A stretch of 64,000 nt of DNA. It comes from Limosilactobacillus oris. GTDB taxonomy: Bacteria > Bacillota > Bacilli > Lactobacillales > Lactobacillaceae. The position numbers were made by a program, and so were the translations under genes. The notes under the pieces are model-generated. The model made no database searches. It was not told where the DNA came from and saw nothing but the letters and a program-made list of their open reading frames with translations. How positions within the stretch are numbered: the stretch's first letter is position 1; every line of letters starts with the position of its first letter. Location: the NCBI RefSeq assembly GCF_025311495.1, contig NZ_CP104398.1, positions 1,860,001 to 1,924,000 on the forward strand, read 5' to 3'. This document shows, in pieces, positions 1 through 8,257 of this stretch.

Positions 1-34
1 CTAAAATGAAATATGCCAAAAGCAAGCTCGTTAA

Positions 35-178
35 CTCGCCAATAAGAGTAAGTTAGACCGGTTAAAAGAAGAATTAGCGAAGAAGAACCAGGAACTCTAT
101 GACACAAAGTTGGAGCGCGATATCTTAAAAAATCACTGTCCCTGTTCGGACCCTCAAAGCCAGAAAGAAAACTTAAAT
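35..178 (+). pseudogene. Possible IS3-type OrfA remnant
   Basis: An open frame without a start codon reads as a Lys/Glu-rich coiled stretch followed by LERDILKN, which resembles the leucine-zipper end of IS3-family OrfA proteins (…E-RDILKKA). A separate frame from base 6 opens with Met-Lys-Tyr-Ala-Lys and stops after 16 codons, which would fit a frameshifted OrfA start. No OrfB follows; the cupin gene on the other strand begins immediately after. The identification rests on one short motif and is weak. Confidence 0.3.
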
Positions 179-224
179 AGTAGATTAAGCCAGGAACGGT
201 CAACCAGCACAGCTAAAAGGCGAG

Positions 225-731
225 TCATTCCCTTTCACCATCAATCCTCTTATAAGCAAGCTTCTCAATCACATCACAGTTTTGCGGGTACTTAGCCAAC
301 AGAGTCTTTTGGTCAAAGATTTCAAAATCATGGTAGTCAAAGCCGGGTGCAACGGCACAACTAACCAGGCTAAAGCCATCTGCGTTGACTGCTGAGCCAA
401 AAATAACGCCGGCTGATACCCGGTACTGGAGTTGTTTGCCCTTGTCCAGATGGGGATCGAGGATGACTTGGCTGGACGAACCATTAGGGTAGAGAATGTA
501 AATCGTAATCGGATCACCAGCATGATAATACCAGAGCTCGTCATGCTTCAGCCGGTGAAAGTGTGATGGCGAACTGGCATCCAGCAAGAAATAGATGGAA
601 GTATAGTAGTAGCGATCCTTATTTACAGTGACCGGTGCAAATGTGTCAGCACTGTGATAAACCTGGCGGTACCAGCCGCCCTCCGGATGGGGCTGAAGAT
701 GGAGATAGTTGATGTAATCGGCCTTGTTCAT
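225..731 (-). CDS. Cupin family protein (DUF985/cupin_5 type)
   Basis: A 168-residue cytosolic protein with the conserved N-terminal pattern LHLQPHPEGGWYR and the cupin signature SSPSHFHRLKHDELWYYHAGD, whose His and Glu residues would line a beta-barrel metal or ligand site. Late motifs (FGSAV, CAVAPGFDYHDFE) complete the DUF985 pattern. The start was set at Met 731 because GAGGAGG lies 9 bases before it; a longer frame starting at 749 lacks a ribosome site. The biochemical function of this family is poorly defined, and the gene is alone, so no pathway can be inferred. Confidence 0.85.
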   Translation of the reverse strand: MNKADYINYLHLQPHPEGGWYRQVYHSADTFAPVTVNKDRYYYTSIYFLLDASSPSHFHRLKHDELWYYHAGDPITIYILYPNGSSSQVILDPHLDKGKQLQYRVSAGVIFGSAVNADGFSLVSCAVAPGFDYHDFEIFDQKTLLAKYPQNCDVIEKLAYKRIDGERE

Positions 732-819
732 GTCGGTGGACCTCCTCAAATTAATGTGAACATTATACCATTAAGCGGACAACTTTGTTCGTGCTAATTA
801 TATTGTTAATTTGCATATC

Positions 820-852
820 GCATTCTCTCAGTATTTTGAGGGAATGTTTTTT
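820..852 (+). terminator. Rho-independent terminator-like hairpin
   Basis: GCATTC-CTCA / TTGAG-GAATG stem with a short loop, followed by seven T. It points along the plus strand, but no intact plus-strand gene lies upstream; the transcript it once ended is not visible here. Confidence 0.55.
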
Positions 853-933
853 TATGGAAAGTAACGACTAAGAAATTGGAATCAACCAAAAAGTACAACA
901 GAATTCGCTGTTAAAATGAGAGAGGAAGTTGTG

Positions 934-964
934 TTGCAAAGGTAGGATAGATAAATCATATAAT
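934..964 (+). promoter_or_regulatory. Putative promoter split from the antitoxin gene by IS66
   Basis: A perfect -10 TATAAT (959-964) with a TTGCAA at 934-939 (19-base gap, longer than ideal). Removing the IS at 984-3291 and one target duplication places this -10 about 50 bases before the ATG at 3311, suggesting that it was the native promoter of that gene. Confidence 0.45.
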
Positions 965-1066
965 GTACAGAAACGGTTACATGGTAAGCAGTCAATAACA
1001 ACACGTCTATGAATTATTCAATGTGCCTTCTATACTGAGACTATCCCAGTGTAGGAGGCATTTTTG

Positions 1067-1255
1067 ATGGAAGAAAAATCTGAAATTATTACCCCAGTTT
1101 TTAAAAGTAAGGATACCTTTAATAAAAGCAAACGCATGGCCTCGCGGCCCGCAGTAAAAATGGAAGTTAATGATATAAGATTAACTGCTTTCCGCGGAGC
1201 TAATCCTAATTTGGTAAGTGAAATAGCTAAGGTGATTGTTCGTTATGCTCATTGA
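1067..1255 (+). CDS. tnpA: IS66 accessory protein TnpA-like (short)
   Basis: A 62-residue basic protein in the first position of the IS66 cassette. Canonical IS66 TnpA proteins are roughly twice this size, so this is a short version or only the conserved part. The start at 1067 follows GGAGG; its stop overlaps the tnpB start by a few bases, which suggests translational coupling. The assignment is by position in the element rather than by a recognised domain. Confidence 0.6.
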   Translation: MEEKSEIITPVFKSKDTFNKSKRMASRPAVKMEVNDIRLTAFRGANPNLVSEIAKVIVRYAH

Positions 1256-1601
1256 TTGGACGGTCCCGGATTATGTCTATCTGGTATGCGGTAAAACGGA
1301 TTTAAGAAAAGGCATTGATGGTTTAGCAATGGTTATCGCTGAGAACTATGGACTTGAGCTATACAATAATTCTTTATTTCTTTTCTGTGGAAGTAGAAAT
1401 GATCGGTTCAAAGGATTATTTTGGGATGGTGAAGGATTTATCCTTTTGTACAAACGCTTTGAAAATGGCCGACTTAAGTGGCCCAGGTACAGTCAGGAGG
1501 CAAAACAACTATCCAGCAGACAAGTTAAGTGGTTATTAGCAGGACTTAATCCGCTTCCGGTAAAGCAAATTAAGCCTGCCAAACCCGGTAGTTTTTATTA
1601 G
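1245..1601 (+). CDS. tnpB: IS66 accessory protein TnpB
   Basis: A 118-residue protein with the IS66 Orf2 (TnpB) pattern: VCGKTDLRKGIDGLA near the N terminus, LFLFCGSRNDRFKGLFWDGEGF in the middle, and LYKRFENGRLKWP after it. TnpB is required together with TnpC for IS66 transposition, but its molecular role is not settled. The start was placed at ATG 1245, overlapping the end of tnpA, with AAGGTG upstream; a TTG at 1236 is possible. Confidence 0.9.
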   Translation: MLIDWTVPDYVYLVCGKTDLRKGIDGLAMVIAENYGLELYNNSLFLFCGSRNDRFKGLFWDGEGFILLYKRFENGRLKWPRYSQEAKQLSSRQVKWLLAGLNPLPVKQIKPAKPGSFY

Positions 1602-1667
1602 ATCACTCCTTTTTAAAATGATGGTTCTTTGGTATAATATCAAGGACATCAAAGGAGGTGACGCACG

Positions 1668-3209
1668 ATGACTGATTCAGCCGAGAAGAGAATTAAACAG
1701 TTAGAAGAACAGTTGGCAGAAGCAAATAAGAAAATTGCCCAATTAATGGCAATTATTAAGCTTCAACAGAATCAAATGTTTGGGAAAAAAACTGAAGTTA
1801 TTGATAAAGTAGCTGAGGGCCAACAATCACTTTTTAATGACCAAATCTTAAATCAGCTACAAGACAGCGATGTATCAATCACTGAAGTGATTGAACAAAT
1901 ACCAAGGAAAGTAGTGCGTCACCGCAAGCCCAAGGCAAGTGGTCAACGGACTACTTTTTTGAATAATTTGCCTCAAATTAATCATGTTATTCACCTTGAA
2001 AGTAACCTTTGTCCAGATTGTCATCAAGAAATGAAACTAATTGGAAAACATCTGTATAGTCGTGAACCAAAACTAAAGCCAGCAGAACTTTTATGTGTAA
2101 ACTACTATCAGGAAAGTTATCGCTGTAAAACGTGCCACCGTCGTGGTGGCGATAAAATTGTTAGTAGTAAGATGCCACAGAGTCTCTTACCGCATAGTTA
2201 TTTTTCCAGCTCAATTTTAGCGAAAGTGGCGGAATATAAGTTTAACTTGGCGTTACCATTTCATCGCCAAATTAAGCTCTGGCAAGCCTTAGGTTTGCCA
2301 GTCAAAGGGCGCCAATTAGCAACTAATATTATCAAAGTAAGTCAAACTTATTTAGAGCCCCTATATCAACGGCTACTTAATCTAACTAAGCAAGAGGCGG
2401 TTATTCATATGGATGAAACACCGTTTAAAGTAATCGATGAGCGTAATGAAACCAGCTACTTCTGGGTAACTAGAACTACCGAAGAGTTTAGTAAGCATCA
2501 AATTGCGTTGTTTCATTATTTTAATACTCGTTCGGGTAAAATAATCGGTAAGCTTATGGGGCACAATTACAATGGAGTTATTATGTGCGACGGCTATGGT
2601 GGTTATAGTAATCGACTATATCCTAGGGCAAAGTTTGGTTCATGCCTGGTTCACATTCGTCGTGAGTTTTACCGAATAACACGGCTACTGAAAAAGGAGC
2701 AGTTGAAGCATTCCAAGGCTTATCAAGTGCTAAAATTGATGCGTCCGATTTTTTATTACGAAAATCGGTTAAAGTATCATAATCAAATTGAAAAGCTTCA
2801 ACAACGAAAGTTGTTGGTTAAGCCTTTAGTAGACCAACTGTATGATTATCTGGAAGAAATTAACTTTCCCCAGGGTCAATTAAAAGCAGCCATTAATAAT
2901 GCCTTGAAACTTAAAAAGCGAGTATATCGAATCTTTGAAAATGGACAAATTCCATTGACCAATAATCCGGTGGAACAAACAATCAGACCATCAACTCTGA
3001 TTCGTAAAAATAGTTTATTCGCTAAAAGTATTGATGGTGCACAAGCCAGTGCAGTTTACTACAGCTTAACTGCCACTGCAAAATTAAATCATTTGAATAT
3101 CTATAAGTATTTTAAATACTTATTTGATCACCTACCAAACCGCGAGGACGAAGGCCTCGAGGCTTATTTGCCATGGGCAAAACAAGTACAAAGAAATTGT
3201 CATGAATAA
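1668..3209 (+). CDS. tnpC: IS66 transposase TnpC (DDE enzyme)
   Basis: A 513-residue transposase. It opens with a leucine-rich coiled coil (residues 5-40), then a zinc-finger-like region with CPDC and CKTC pairs (about 120-165), then the catalytic core: the first Asp in VIHMDETPF, the second in VIMCDGYGGY and the Glu in NNPVEQTIRP. All three acidic residues are present, so the enzyme looks functional. A strong AAAGGAGGTG ribosome site precedes the ATG, and a TTGGTATAAT-like box at about 1628-1637 may be an internal promoter. Confidence 0.95.
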   Translation: MTDSAEKRIKQLEEQLAEANKKIAQLMAIIKLQQNQMFGKKTEVIDKVAEGQQSLFNDQILNQLQDSDVSITEVIEQIPRKVVRHRKPKASGQRTTFLNNLPQINHVIHLESNLCPDCHQEMKLIGKHLYSREPKLKPAELLCVNYYQESYRCKTCHRRGGDKIVSSKMPQSLLPHSYFSSSILAKVAEYKFNLALPFHRQIKLWQALGLPVKGRQLATNIIKVSQTYLEPLYQRLLNLTKQEAVIHMDETPFKVIDERNETSYFWVTRTTEEFSKHQIALFHYFNTRSGKIIGKLMGHNYNGVIMCDGYGGYSNRLYPRAKFGSCLVHIRREFYRITRLLKKEQLKHSKAYQVLKLMRPIFYYENRLKYHNQIEKLQQRKLLVKPLVDQLYDYLEEINFPQGQLKAAINNALKLKKRVYRIFENGQIPLTNNPVEQTIRPSTLIRKNSLFAKSIDGAQASAVYYSLTATAKLNHLNIYKYFKYLFDHLPNREDEGLEAYLPWAKQVQRNCHE

Positions 3210-3310
3210 ACAAGAAGGCGTCCAAGACTAGATCAAAAAGATTCGGCCTTGGACGCCTTTTTGTCAATACGTATCAATAACGACTGCTTACGTTACATGG
3301 AGGCAATAGT

Positions 3311-3565
3311 ATGGATAATGTAGTTAACCCAACGCAGGGCCGGAAGGATTTTTTCAAGATTATTAAGGAAGTTAATGTAAATAAGAAACCTGTGATGATC
3401 AAACCTACCAAGAGTAAGAAAAAAGGCGCAGTTATAATTGGTGAAGATGATTGGAATGCCATCCAAGAAACGCTGTTCCTGGCGAATCAAGGAGTAGATA
3501 AGCAAATCCGGGAACGGGAAAATGATGACGTAGAAGATTTCGGTAAGGCATGGAATGAGCTATGA
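3311..3565 (+). CDS. RelB/Phd-YefM-type antitoxin, orphan
   Basis: An 84-residue protein with the Phd/YefM layout: an N-terminal DNA-binding segment (about 1-45, GRKDFFKIIKEVNVNKKPVMI) and an acidic C-terminal tail that would wrap a RelE/YoeB-type toxin. GGAGG precedes the ATG. The stop codon overlaps an ATGA (3562-3565), the usual coupling to a toxin gene, but that downstream frame ends after five codons, so no toxin is present. The IS66 copy directly upstream cuts it off from its likely promoter. Either the toxin has been lost or this is a solitary antitoxin. Confidence 0.75.
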   Translation: MDNVVNPTQGRKDFFKIIKEVNVNKKPVMIKPTKSKKKGAVIIGEDDWNAIQETLFLANQGVDKQIRERENDDVEDFGKAWNEL

Positions 3566-3620
3566 GTAATGCTAGTTAGTAGTAATGACTAATGGCTTTC
3601 AAAACTAGTAATAATACAGT

Positions 3621-3654
3621 AAAGCCCAGGGAGACAGCAATTCCCTAGGCTTTT
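3621..3654 (+). terminator. Terminator downstream of the antitoxin
   Basis: AAGCC-C-AGGGA / TCCCT-A-GGCTT stem (one C/A mismatch) followed by TTTT. It ends the antitoxin transcript. Confidence 0.7.
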
Positions 3655-3713
3655 CGCTTGGCATATAGGTGTTGTAAAATTCGGCTGTTCAATGGAGCAA
3701 CTCCATCCCCAAA

Positions 3714-4832
3714 TCAATAAAATGGATTATAGCGGATCGAGTTAGGATCCTGTGTATCAGCTAGGTACTCCTTGAACAGTGGCAGCTTAAATCGGACCCG
3801 GCCATTACCCGCGGGACTAATCAGGTCCTGCTGAATCATCCGCCGCCGGTACTGGTTAACGTAGTTTTGCTGCTGTTTAGCCGACTTTTGGTAATCCATT
3901 AGACCAGCAATCTGACTTGTCGTCAGGTTATTAGCTGTTCCGACCAGGTATTCACGGTCGTGGTTGGACAAGTTATCGAAGATGATGTCGTAGCTTTGCG
4001 TGAACAGGTCCTGGATGTACAGCGGCTTAATTGCGTCAAAGGTTTGCTGACTAGCAGGCTGCTGACTAATCTTAGTGGCATTCCACAGCTTATAGCCCAG
4101 TAGTTGAAAACCAAAGGAGTAGCCACCGGTCAGTTGAGCAATTTGGTGAGAAACACCTGGGTCGAAGTTGAGGTGTTTCTGGTATTCCATTTCAATCTCG
4201 TTTAGGTTCAGCATCGTGGTTTGGATATGCCGAGCACGTTTTAAGAAGGTCAGTGTTTGGTCATGTTCAATATCGTAGATCATTTTTGGCAAACCGTCAG
4301 CGACCAAGTAAAAATTAAGGTTGTGCCGTTTTAGATTTTGCAGGAGTTGGATAAACTCTCGGGTGTTTTCCTTATGATTAAATTCATCGATAAAAATCAC
4401 GACCCGCTTGTGGAGCTTAGTCAGCATTGTCATGAAATTTTCAATGTCCTGGGTCGTGTAATCCTCATTGTTCTTGCTGAAGCTAAGGCCAAAACCCATC
4501 ACCGAAATTGATGAAAGCTTGTCAGTAAGAGCATGAATTTTGAAAAGGTTTTTGAGGTTGTGCCCGAAATTTTGGACCATTCGCTGGTTATTGTCGATTT
4601 CCACTACGTACGTGTTAGTCAGCTTCATCACCTGTTGTTCAATTTGGGTAAGGAGAGCTGTTTTCCCAGATCCCCGCAGACCGGTGATAAAAATGACCCG
4701 GTTCGGATCGTCGTACGCGATTGCTTGAGCAACTGACGCGGGGCTTTCAAAATCACTTTGGTAATTTGGGAGAATAATTTGTGGGGGAGTTCCGAAGCTC
4801 GGATCAAATGGATTTCGTGCGTTGTTAGTCAT
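3714..4832 (-). CDS. AAA-family ATPase with winged-helix-like C terminus
   Basis: A 372-residue cytosolic protein. The Walker A motif GLRGSGKT is at residues 51-58 and Walker B VVIFIDEF at 145-152, followed by a sensor-like LVADG. The C-terminal third (LTTSQIAGLMDYQ..QYRRRMIQQDLIS) looks like a winged helix, the arrangement seen in the Orc1/Cdc6-like and archaeal-type ATPase families found in bacterial genomes. No partner nuclease or receptor is adjacent, so its process is unknown. Its promoter region carries four repeats (see 4849-4896), which suggests tight or self-regulation. It could be a stand-alone defence or stress ATPase, but nothing shows this. Confidence 0.75.
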   Translation of the reverse strand: MTNNARNPFDPSFGTPPQIILPNYQSDFESPASVAQAIAYDDPNRVIFITGLRGSGKTALLTQIEQQVMKLTNTYVVEIDNNQRMVQNFGHNLKNLFKIHALTDKLSSISVMGFGLSFSKNNEDYTTQDIENFMTMLTKLHKRVVIFIDEFNHKENTREFIQLLQNLKRHNLNFYLVADGLPKMIYDIEHDQTLTFLKRARHIQTTMLNLNEIEMEYQKHLNFDPGVSHQIAQLTGGYSFGFQLLGYKLWNATKISQQPASQQTFDAIKPLYIQDLFTQSYDIIFDNLSNHDREYLVGTANNLTTSQIAGLMDYQKSAKQQQNYVNQYRRRMIQQDLISPAGNGRVRFKLPLFKEYLADTQDPNSIRYNPFY

Positions 4833-4848
4833 TTTAGTTCACCACCAT

Positions 4849-4896
4849 TTTTACATTATTTTACATTTTGATTTTATTTTACATTCTTTTACATTT
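4849..4896 (-). repeat. Four iterated TTTACAT boxes upstream of the ATPase
   Basis: TTACAT occurs at 4851, 4861, 4879 and 4889: two pairs, each with a 10-bp period, separated by 18 bp. On the coding (minus) strand the unit is AATGTAAAA. One helical turn within a pair is what a cooperative DNA-binding protein would need. They lie in the 5' leader of the ATPase gene. Confidence 0.6.
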
Positions 4897-4991
4897 GCAG
4901 TCCACTTTTAGAACTTCGCTGTTGTACTACTGAGCATGTCTACATCAGTATTAATATACTTGCTGCAGCAAATGGGATTGCTAGGACGGTT

Positions 4992-5029
4992 AGACATCCT
5001 TTCATTGTTTATGGAAGGGTGTCTTTTTT
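4992..5029 (+). terminator. Terminator-like hairpin
   Basis: GACATCCTT / AAGGGTGTC stem (one wobble pair) with a 12-base loop and a TTTTTT tail, in the gap between the divergent ATPase and GntR genes. No plus-strand gene precedes it in the gap. Confidence 0.6.
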
Positions 5030-5075
5030 ATCAATTCAGTTGCCTACATTATTATTCTTTATGTTTTTTACCTCA

Positions 5076-5089
5076 AGAAAGCGCTTGCT
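5076..5089 (+). promoter_or_regulatory. cre-like site overlapping a -35 box
   Basis: AGAAAGCGCTTGCT matches the central part of the CcpA catabolite-response element (TGNAANCGNTNNCA) with mismatches only at its ends. It overlaps a TTGCTA -35 (5084-5089) whose -10 TAATAT lies 16 bases downstream, so catabolite repression of the GntR operon is plausible. Confidence 0.5.
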
Positions 5090-5114
5090 ATTTTGCGATT
5101 CGATGTTAATATGT

Positions 5115-5130
5115 ACTTGAGTACTCAAGT
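5115..5130 (+). promoter_or_regulatory. Perfect 16-bp palindrome, likely GntR operator
   Basis: ACTTGAGTACTCAAGT is a perfect palindrome lying just after the -10 and 16 bases before the GntR start codon. The position fits an operator for autoregulation of the GntR operon. Confidence 0.65.
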
Positions 5131-5146
5131 GTTAAGGATGGTAATA

Positions 5147-5842
5147 ATGTATTTAGATCGGAATGGTAACTTGCGCGCACAAATAGTTTCAGCAATTCAG
5201 AATGATATTTTTACTAATAGAAAGGCTGGGGATAAACTGCCCTCTGAAACAGAATATTCAAAAATGTTTGATGTCACGCGGACAACGGTGCAAAAGGCCC
5301 TAAAAGACCTTGAACAGATGAACCTGATTGAAAAGGTTCAAGGCAAAGGTTCCTTTGTCCGGCAGACTAAGCCGCGGGTCAAGCTCTTTAACTTTAAAGG
5401 CTTTTCTGACTACGCTCGCCAAATCGGTGCTGTCGCTGTTAACAGAATTATTTCGGCAGAGATTAAGCACGAAAATGGACGAGAGCTGTATGTTTTGCGC
5501 CGGTTACGACTAATTAAAGCAGATCAAAATCTGACCCCGATGACTCTTGATGAGTCAGTACTTGACTTACAACGGTTTCCCGGTTTGAACGACTATGATT
5601 TTTCTAAGCAGTCTCTGTATGAAACTATCCGGCAGGAATATAAGACTTACCCATCGACTTCACTCCTTCGGATGTCGGCCTTGTCGGCTAATCAAGAGGA
5701 AGCCAAGCTGCTCGATTGCGATGAACATTCTGCCTTGCTACAAGCAGAGGGGATCGTTCATGACCAGAATGGTGAAACGGTCGAGAGGGTAAAAGTTATT
5801 TATAGTCATTATGCAGAATTTGATTTGACGTTAGGAATGTAA
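5147..5842 (+). CDS. GntR-family transcriptional regulator (HutC/UTRA type)
   Basis: A 231-residue repressor: an N-terminal winged helix (about 1-68, GDKLPSETEYSKMFDVTRTTVQKALKDLEQMNLIEKVQGKGSFV) and a C-terminal UTRA-type ligand domain (about 80-230, YVLRRLRLIKADQN, ALLQAEGIVHDQNG). The start at 5147 was chosen because AAGGATGG precedes it and the upstream frame would run through the palindromic operator. It is the first gene of a four-gene operon with a glycohydrolase, a permease and a kinase, and it most likely represses them until a substrate-derived ligand binds. Confidence 0.9.
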   Translation: MYLDRNGNLRAQIVSAIQNDIFTNRKAGDKLPSETEYSKMFDVTRTTVQKALKDLEQMNLIEKVQGKGSFVRQTKPRVKLFNFKGFSDYARQIGAVAVNRIISAEIKHENGRELYVLRRLRLIKADQNLTPMTLDESVLDLQRFPGLNDYDFSKQSLYETIRQEYKTYPSTSLLRMSALSANQEEAKLLDCDEHSALLQAEGIVHDQNGETVERVKVIYSHYAEFDLTLGM

Positions 5843-5857
5843 GAGGAAGTGCACAGC

Positions 5858-6856
5858 ATGAGAGATATTGATAAAATTTTGGGAGCTTTGTATGGACAGG
5901 CGATTGGCGATGCAATGGGGATGCCAACCGAGCTCTGGCCAATTCAGCAAATTCAAGCCAAGTTTGGCAAGCACATTACGACTTTTTTAGATGGTACTGA
6001 AGACAACGACATTGCGATTAACTTCAAAGCAGGCGAGTATACCGACGATACTAACCAGGCGTTTGCAATCCTGGATGCGCTCATTGAAACTAACTGGCAA
6101 CCTGATACCCGAGTAATCGTTAAGCACATTATGAAATGGGCTGACCAGGTCGGCGCCTGGACCAATAATATTCTTGGACCAAGCAGTAAGGCAGCTCTGA
6201 CTCTGGTTAAGGAGGGAAAAAATCCATCCGAGGTTACCAAATCGGCCCTTACAAATGGCTGTGGGATGCGGATTTCACCAATTGGAACTCTGTATGCTCC
6301 TGATCAATTGGATGAGCTGGTCAAGATGGTTTATGAAGTTACAAAGATTACACACTCAAGCGATGTTGCCATTAGCGGGGCTGCAATGGTTGCTGGTGCG
6401 GTAACGGCTGCCTTAGCAGATTATGATTGGGACAGCATTATTGCTTACGCAGAAAGAGCAAACGATGCTGGCTTCAAGCTCGGGGCGCCAACCTGGGCGG
6501 CCCATAACAAGGAACGGCTTGAAGTTGGCCTGCGGCTCGCTGAAAAATACGCTGGCGACGACGAAGCCTTTAGTCAGGCAATCTATAACACGGTGGGGAC
6601 AGGGACGATGGTTTCCGAAAGCATTCCAGCAGCCGTTGCAATTGCTTATTACGCTCGAGACGTAAAAAAGAGCGCGATTATCTGTACTAATTTAGGTGGT
6701 GACACGGACACGATAGGAGCCATGGCAACTGCGATTTGCGGAGCCAAAGTTGGTGCTCAGGCAATTCCAGCTGACTGGAAGAATTTAATTGACCACAAGA
6801 ATCCACAACATAATATTAAGGAGTTTGCGCAACAGATTAGCACTTTCAATGGCTAG
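5858..6856 (+). CDS. ADP-ribosylglycohydrolase-family enzyme
   Basis: A 332-residue cytosolic enzyme of the ARH/DraG fold. Both metal-binding motifs are intact: EYTDDTNQ near residue 60 and GGDTDTIGA near residue 280, the pair that coordinates two Mg ions for cleavage of an N-glycosidic bond to ribose. The start is at ATG 5858 after GAGGAAG; an upstream GTG at 5849 is less likely. Located 15 bases after the GntR gene and 21 bases before a nucleobase-type permease, it more likely hydrolyses a small ribosylated metabolite than a modified protein. The arrangement recalls E. coli yegU in yegTUV/yegW, whose substrate is also unsettled. Confidence 0.88.
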   Translation: MRDIDKILGALYGQAIGDAMGMPTELWPIQQIQAKFGKHITTFLDGTEDNDIAINFKAGEYTDDTNQAFAILDALIETNWQPDTRVIVKHIMKWADQVGAWTNNILGPSSKAALTLVKEGKNPSEVTKSALTNGCGMRISPIGTLYAPDQLDELVKMVYEVTKITHSSDVAISGAAMVAGAVTAALADYDWDSIIAYAERANDAGFKLGAPTWAAHNKERLEVGLRLAEKYAGDDEAFSQAIYNTVGTGTMVSESIPAAVAIAYYARDVKKSAIICTNLGGDTDTIGAMATAICGAKVGAQAIPADWKNLIDHKNPQHNIKEFAQQISTFNG

Positions 6857-6877
6857 AAAATAATGAGGTGATTTCTC

Positions 6878-8257
6878 ATGAATAATGACTTTGTTAAAGT
6901 TCCAGAAGAAGATAAGACATTAAGTCCGGGGAAATTGTTTTACAATTGGTTTGCAGCTAATATCGGGATAATGGGTTTTGTTTATGGTGCAATTATTGTC
7001 AGCTATCGTTTGTCATTTTGGCAATCCATTACGGCAGCGTTAATTGGGGCGTTGACTTTTGCAATTCCCGGTTGGGTAGCGATGATTGGCCGGCGTGAGG
7101 GGGTAACTACCTTCAAGATGAGTCGTGCGGCGTTTGGAATTTACGGTAATAAGATTCCGAACTTTATGGCCTGGCTCAACATGGTCGGCTGGCTGGCCGT
7201 TAATGTGATTACTGGGACGCTGTTATTTTCGGCGATGCTGAAGACCATTCGAGTACCCCAAACTGGGTTTACGAAGCTGATTTGCCTGGTAATATTTGCC
7301 GGCCTGGTTATTTTATCGGGGATCTTTAAGGAAGATACCCTGGCTAAAATTCAAACCTGGCTGAGCTGGATCTTTGGCGCCCTGACCTTAGTGATGCTGA
7401 TTATGTTCTTAGTGAACGCTAATTGGGATGAAGCATTTTCGATGAAATCCGGTAGTTGGGTGACCGGCTGGCTACCAGCGGTTGCCTTCGTTGCGGCGGG
7501 GTCGAGTATTTCCTGGTCAATGGCTGCCGCTGACTGGGGAGCCTATGTTCGCCCTGACACCAAGCTATCGGCCACCTTTTGGAATACTACGATGGGGGCC
7601 GCAACGCCACTGTTCATTTTAATGGCCGGCGGAATCCTGTTAAGTACGATTTCACCTAGTTTGGCAACCGCAAGCGACCCTTATCAGGTGATGTATAACG
7701 CGATTCCAAGCTGGTTTGGTTTTCTGTACTTCCTAGTTGCGGCCGGTGGAATCATTCCACAATGCCTGGTATCTTTCAGGTCCGCGCGAATCAACCTAGC
7801 GACGATTGGGATTGAAGTTACCCAGAAGACTTCCCTGATAATCCATGCTTTAATTATTGTTGTCATTTCTGTTTACGTTTTATTTATCTCCGGTAACTTC
7901 CTAACCAACTTTGAGCTCTTCTTGAACTTCCTGGGAATTTGCTTGGCCTCCTGGGTAGCCATCTTCCTGGTGGATAACGTTATTTACCGGCGGCAGGGCT
8001 ACTCTGTCTTTTTGATGAAGGAAGATTCGCCGGTCCGTTATAACTGGCCGGGAATTATTTCCTGGGTTATTGCAACGGTCTTTGGCTTTCTCTTTACGTC
8101 AAATGCTGTTTATAGGGGCCCGTTTGCCCACGGAATCTTTGAAAATAACAGCAGTTTAGCGGTCTTTGTTTCGGGAATCGCCGCCATTGTCGTGATGTTT
8201 GTGCTTTCGTTGTTTGTAAAGAATGGCAAGAAGACTGGGGATGAGCAGCATGGCTAG
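6878..8257 (+). CDS. NCS1-family permease (purine/cytosine type)
   Basis: A 459-residue integral membrane protein with about 12 hydrophobic helices. The N-terminal VPEEDKTLSPGKLFYNWFAANIGIMGFVYGA region and SWSMAAADWGAYVRPDTK are characteristic of the nucleobase:cation symporter-1 (codB-like) family. It would import the substrate processed by the flanking glycohydrolase and kinase. Its end overlaps the kinase start by 8 bases. Which nucleobase or nucleoside is carried cannot be read from the sequence. Confidence 0.88.
   Translation: MNNDFVKVPEEDKTLSPGKLFYNWFAANIGIMGFVYGAIIVSYRLSFWQSITAALIGALTFAIPGWVAMIGRREGVTTFKMSRAAFGIYGNKIPNFMAWLNMVGWLAVNVITGTLLFSAMLKTIRVPQTGFTKLICLVIFAGLVILSGIFKEDTLAKIQTWLSWIFGALTLVMLIMFLVNANWDEAFSMKSGSWVTGWLPAVAFVAAGSSISWSMAAADWGAYVRPDTKLSATFWNTTMGAATPLFILMAGGILLSTISPSLATASDPYQVMYNAIPSWFGFLYFLVAAGGIIPQCLVSFRSARINLATIGIEVTQKTSLIIHALIIVVISVYVLFISGNFLTNFELFLNFLGICLASWVAIFLVDNVIYRRQGYSVFLMKEDSPVRYNWPGIISWVIATVFGFLFTSNAVYRGPFAHGIFENNSSLAVFVSGIAAIVVMFVLSLFVKNGKKTGDEQHG

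Larger units (their letters stand above)
984..3291 (+). mobile_element. IS66-family insertion sequence, copy 1
   Basis: A 2,308-bp element bounded by inverted ends GTAAGCAGTC / GACTGCTTAC and flanked by a perfect 8-bp duplication GTTACATG (976-983 and 3292-3299). Eight-base duplications and a tnpA-tnpB-tnpC gene order are typical of IS66. An internal terminator (about 3211-3263, GGCGTCC..GGACGCC then T) closes the element. The same sequence recurs at 40438-42745. The insertion separates a promoter from the small antitoxin gene at 3311. Confidence 0.95.

Noticed and set aside
4849-4896. CRISPR-like repeats
   Set aside because: The units are only 6-9 bases with uneven 10- and 18-base spacing and there are no cas genes.
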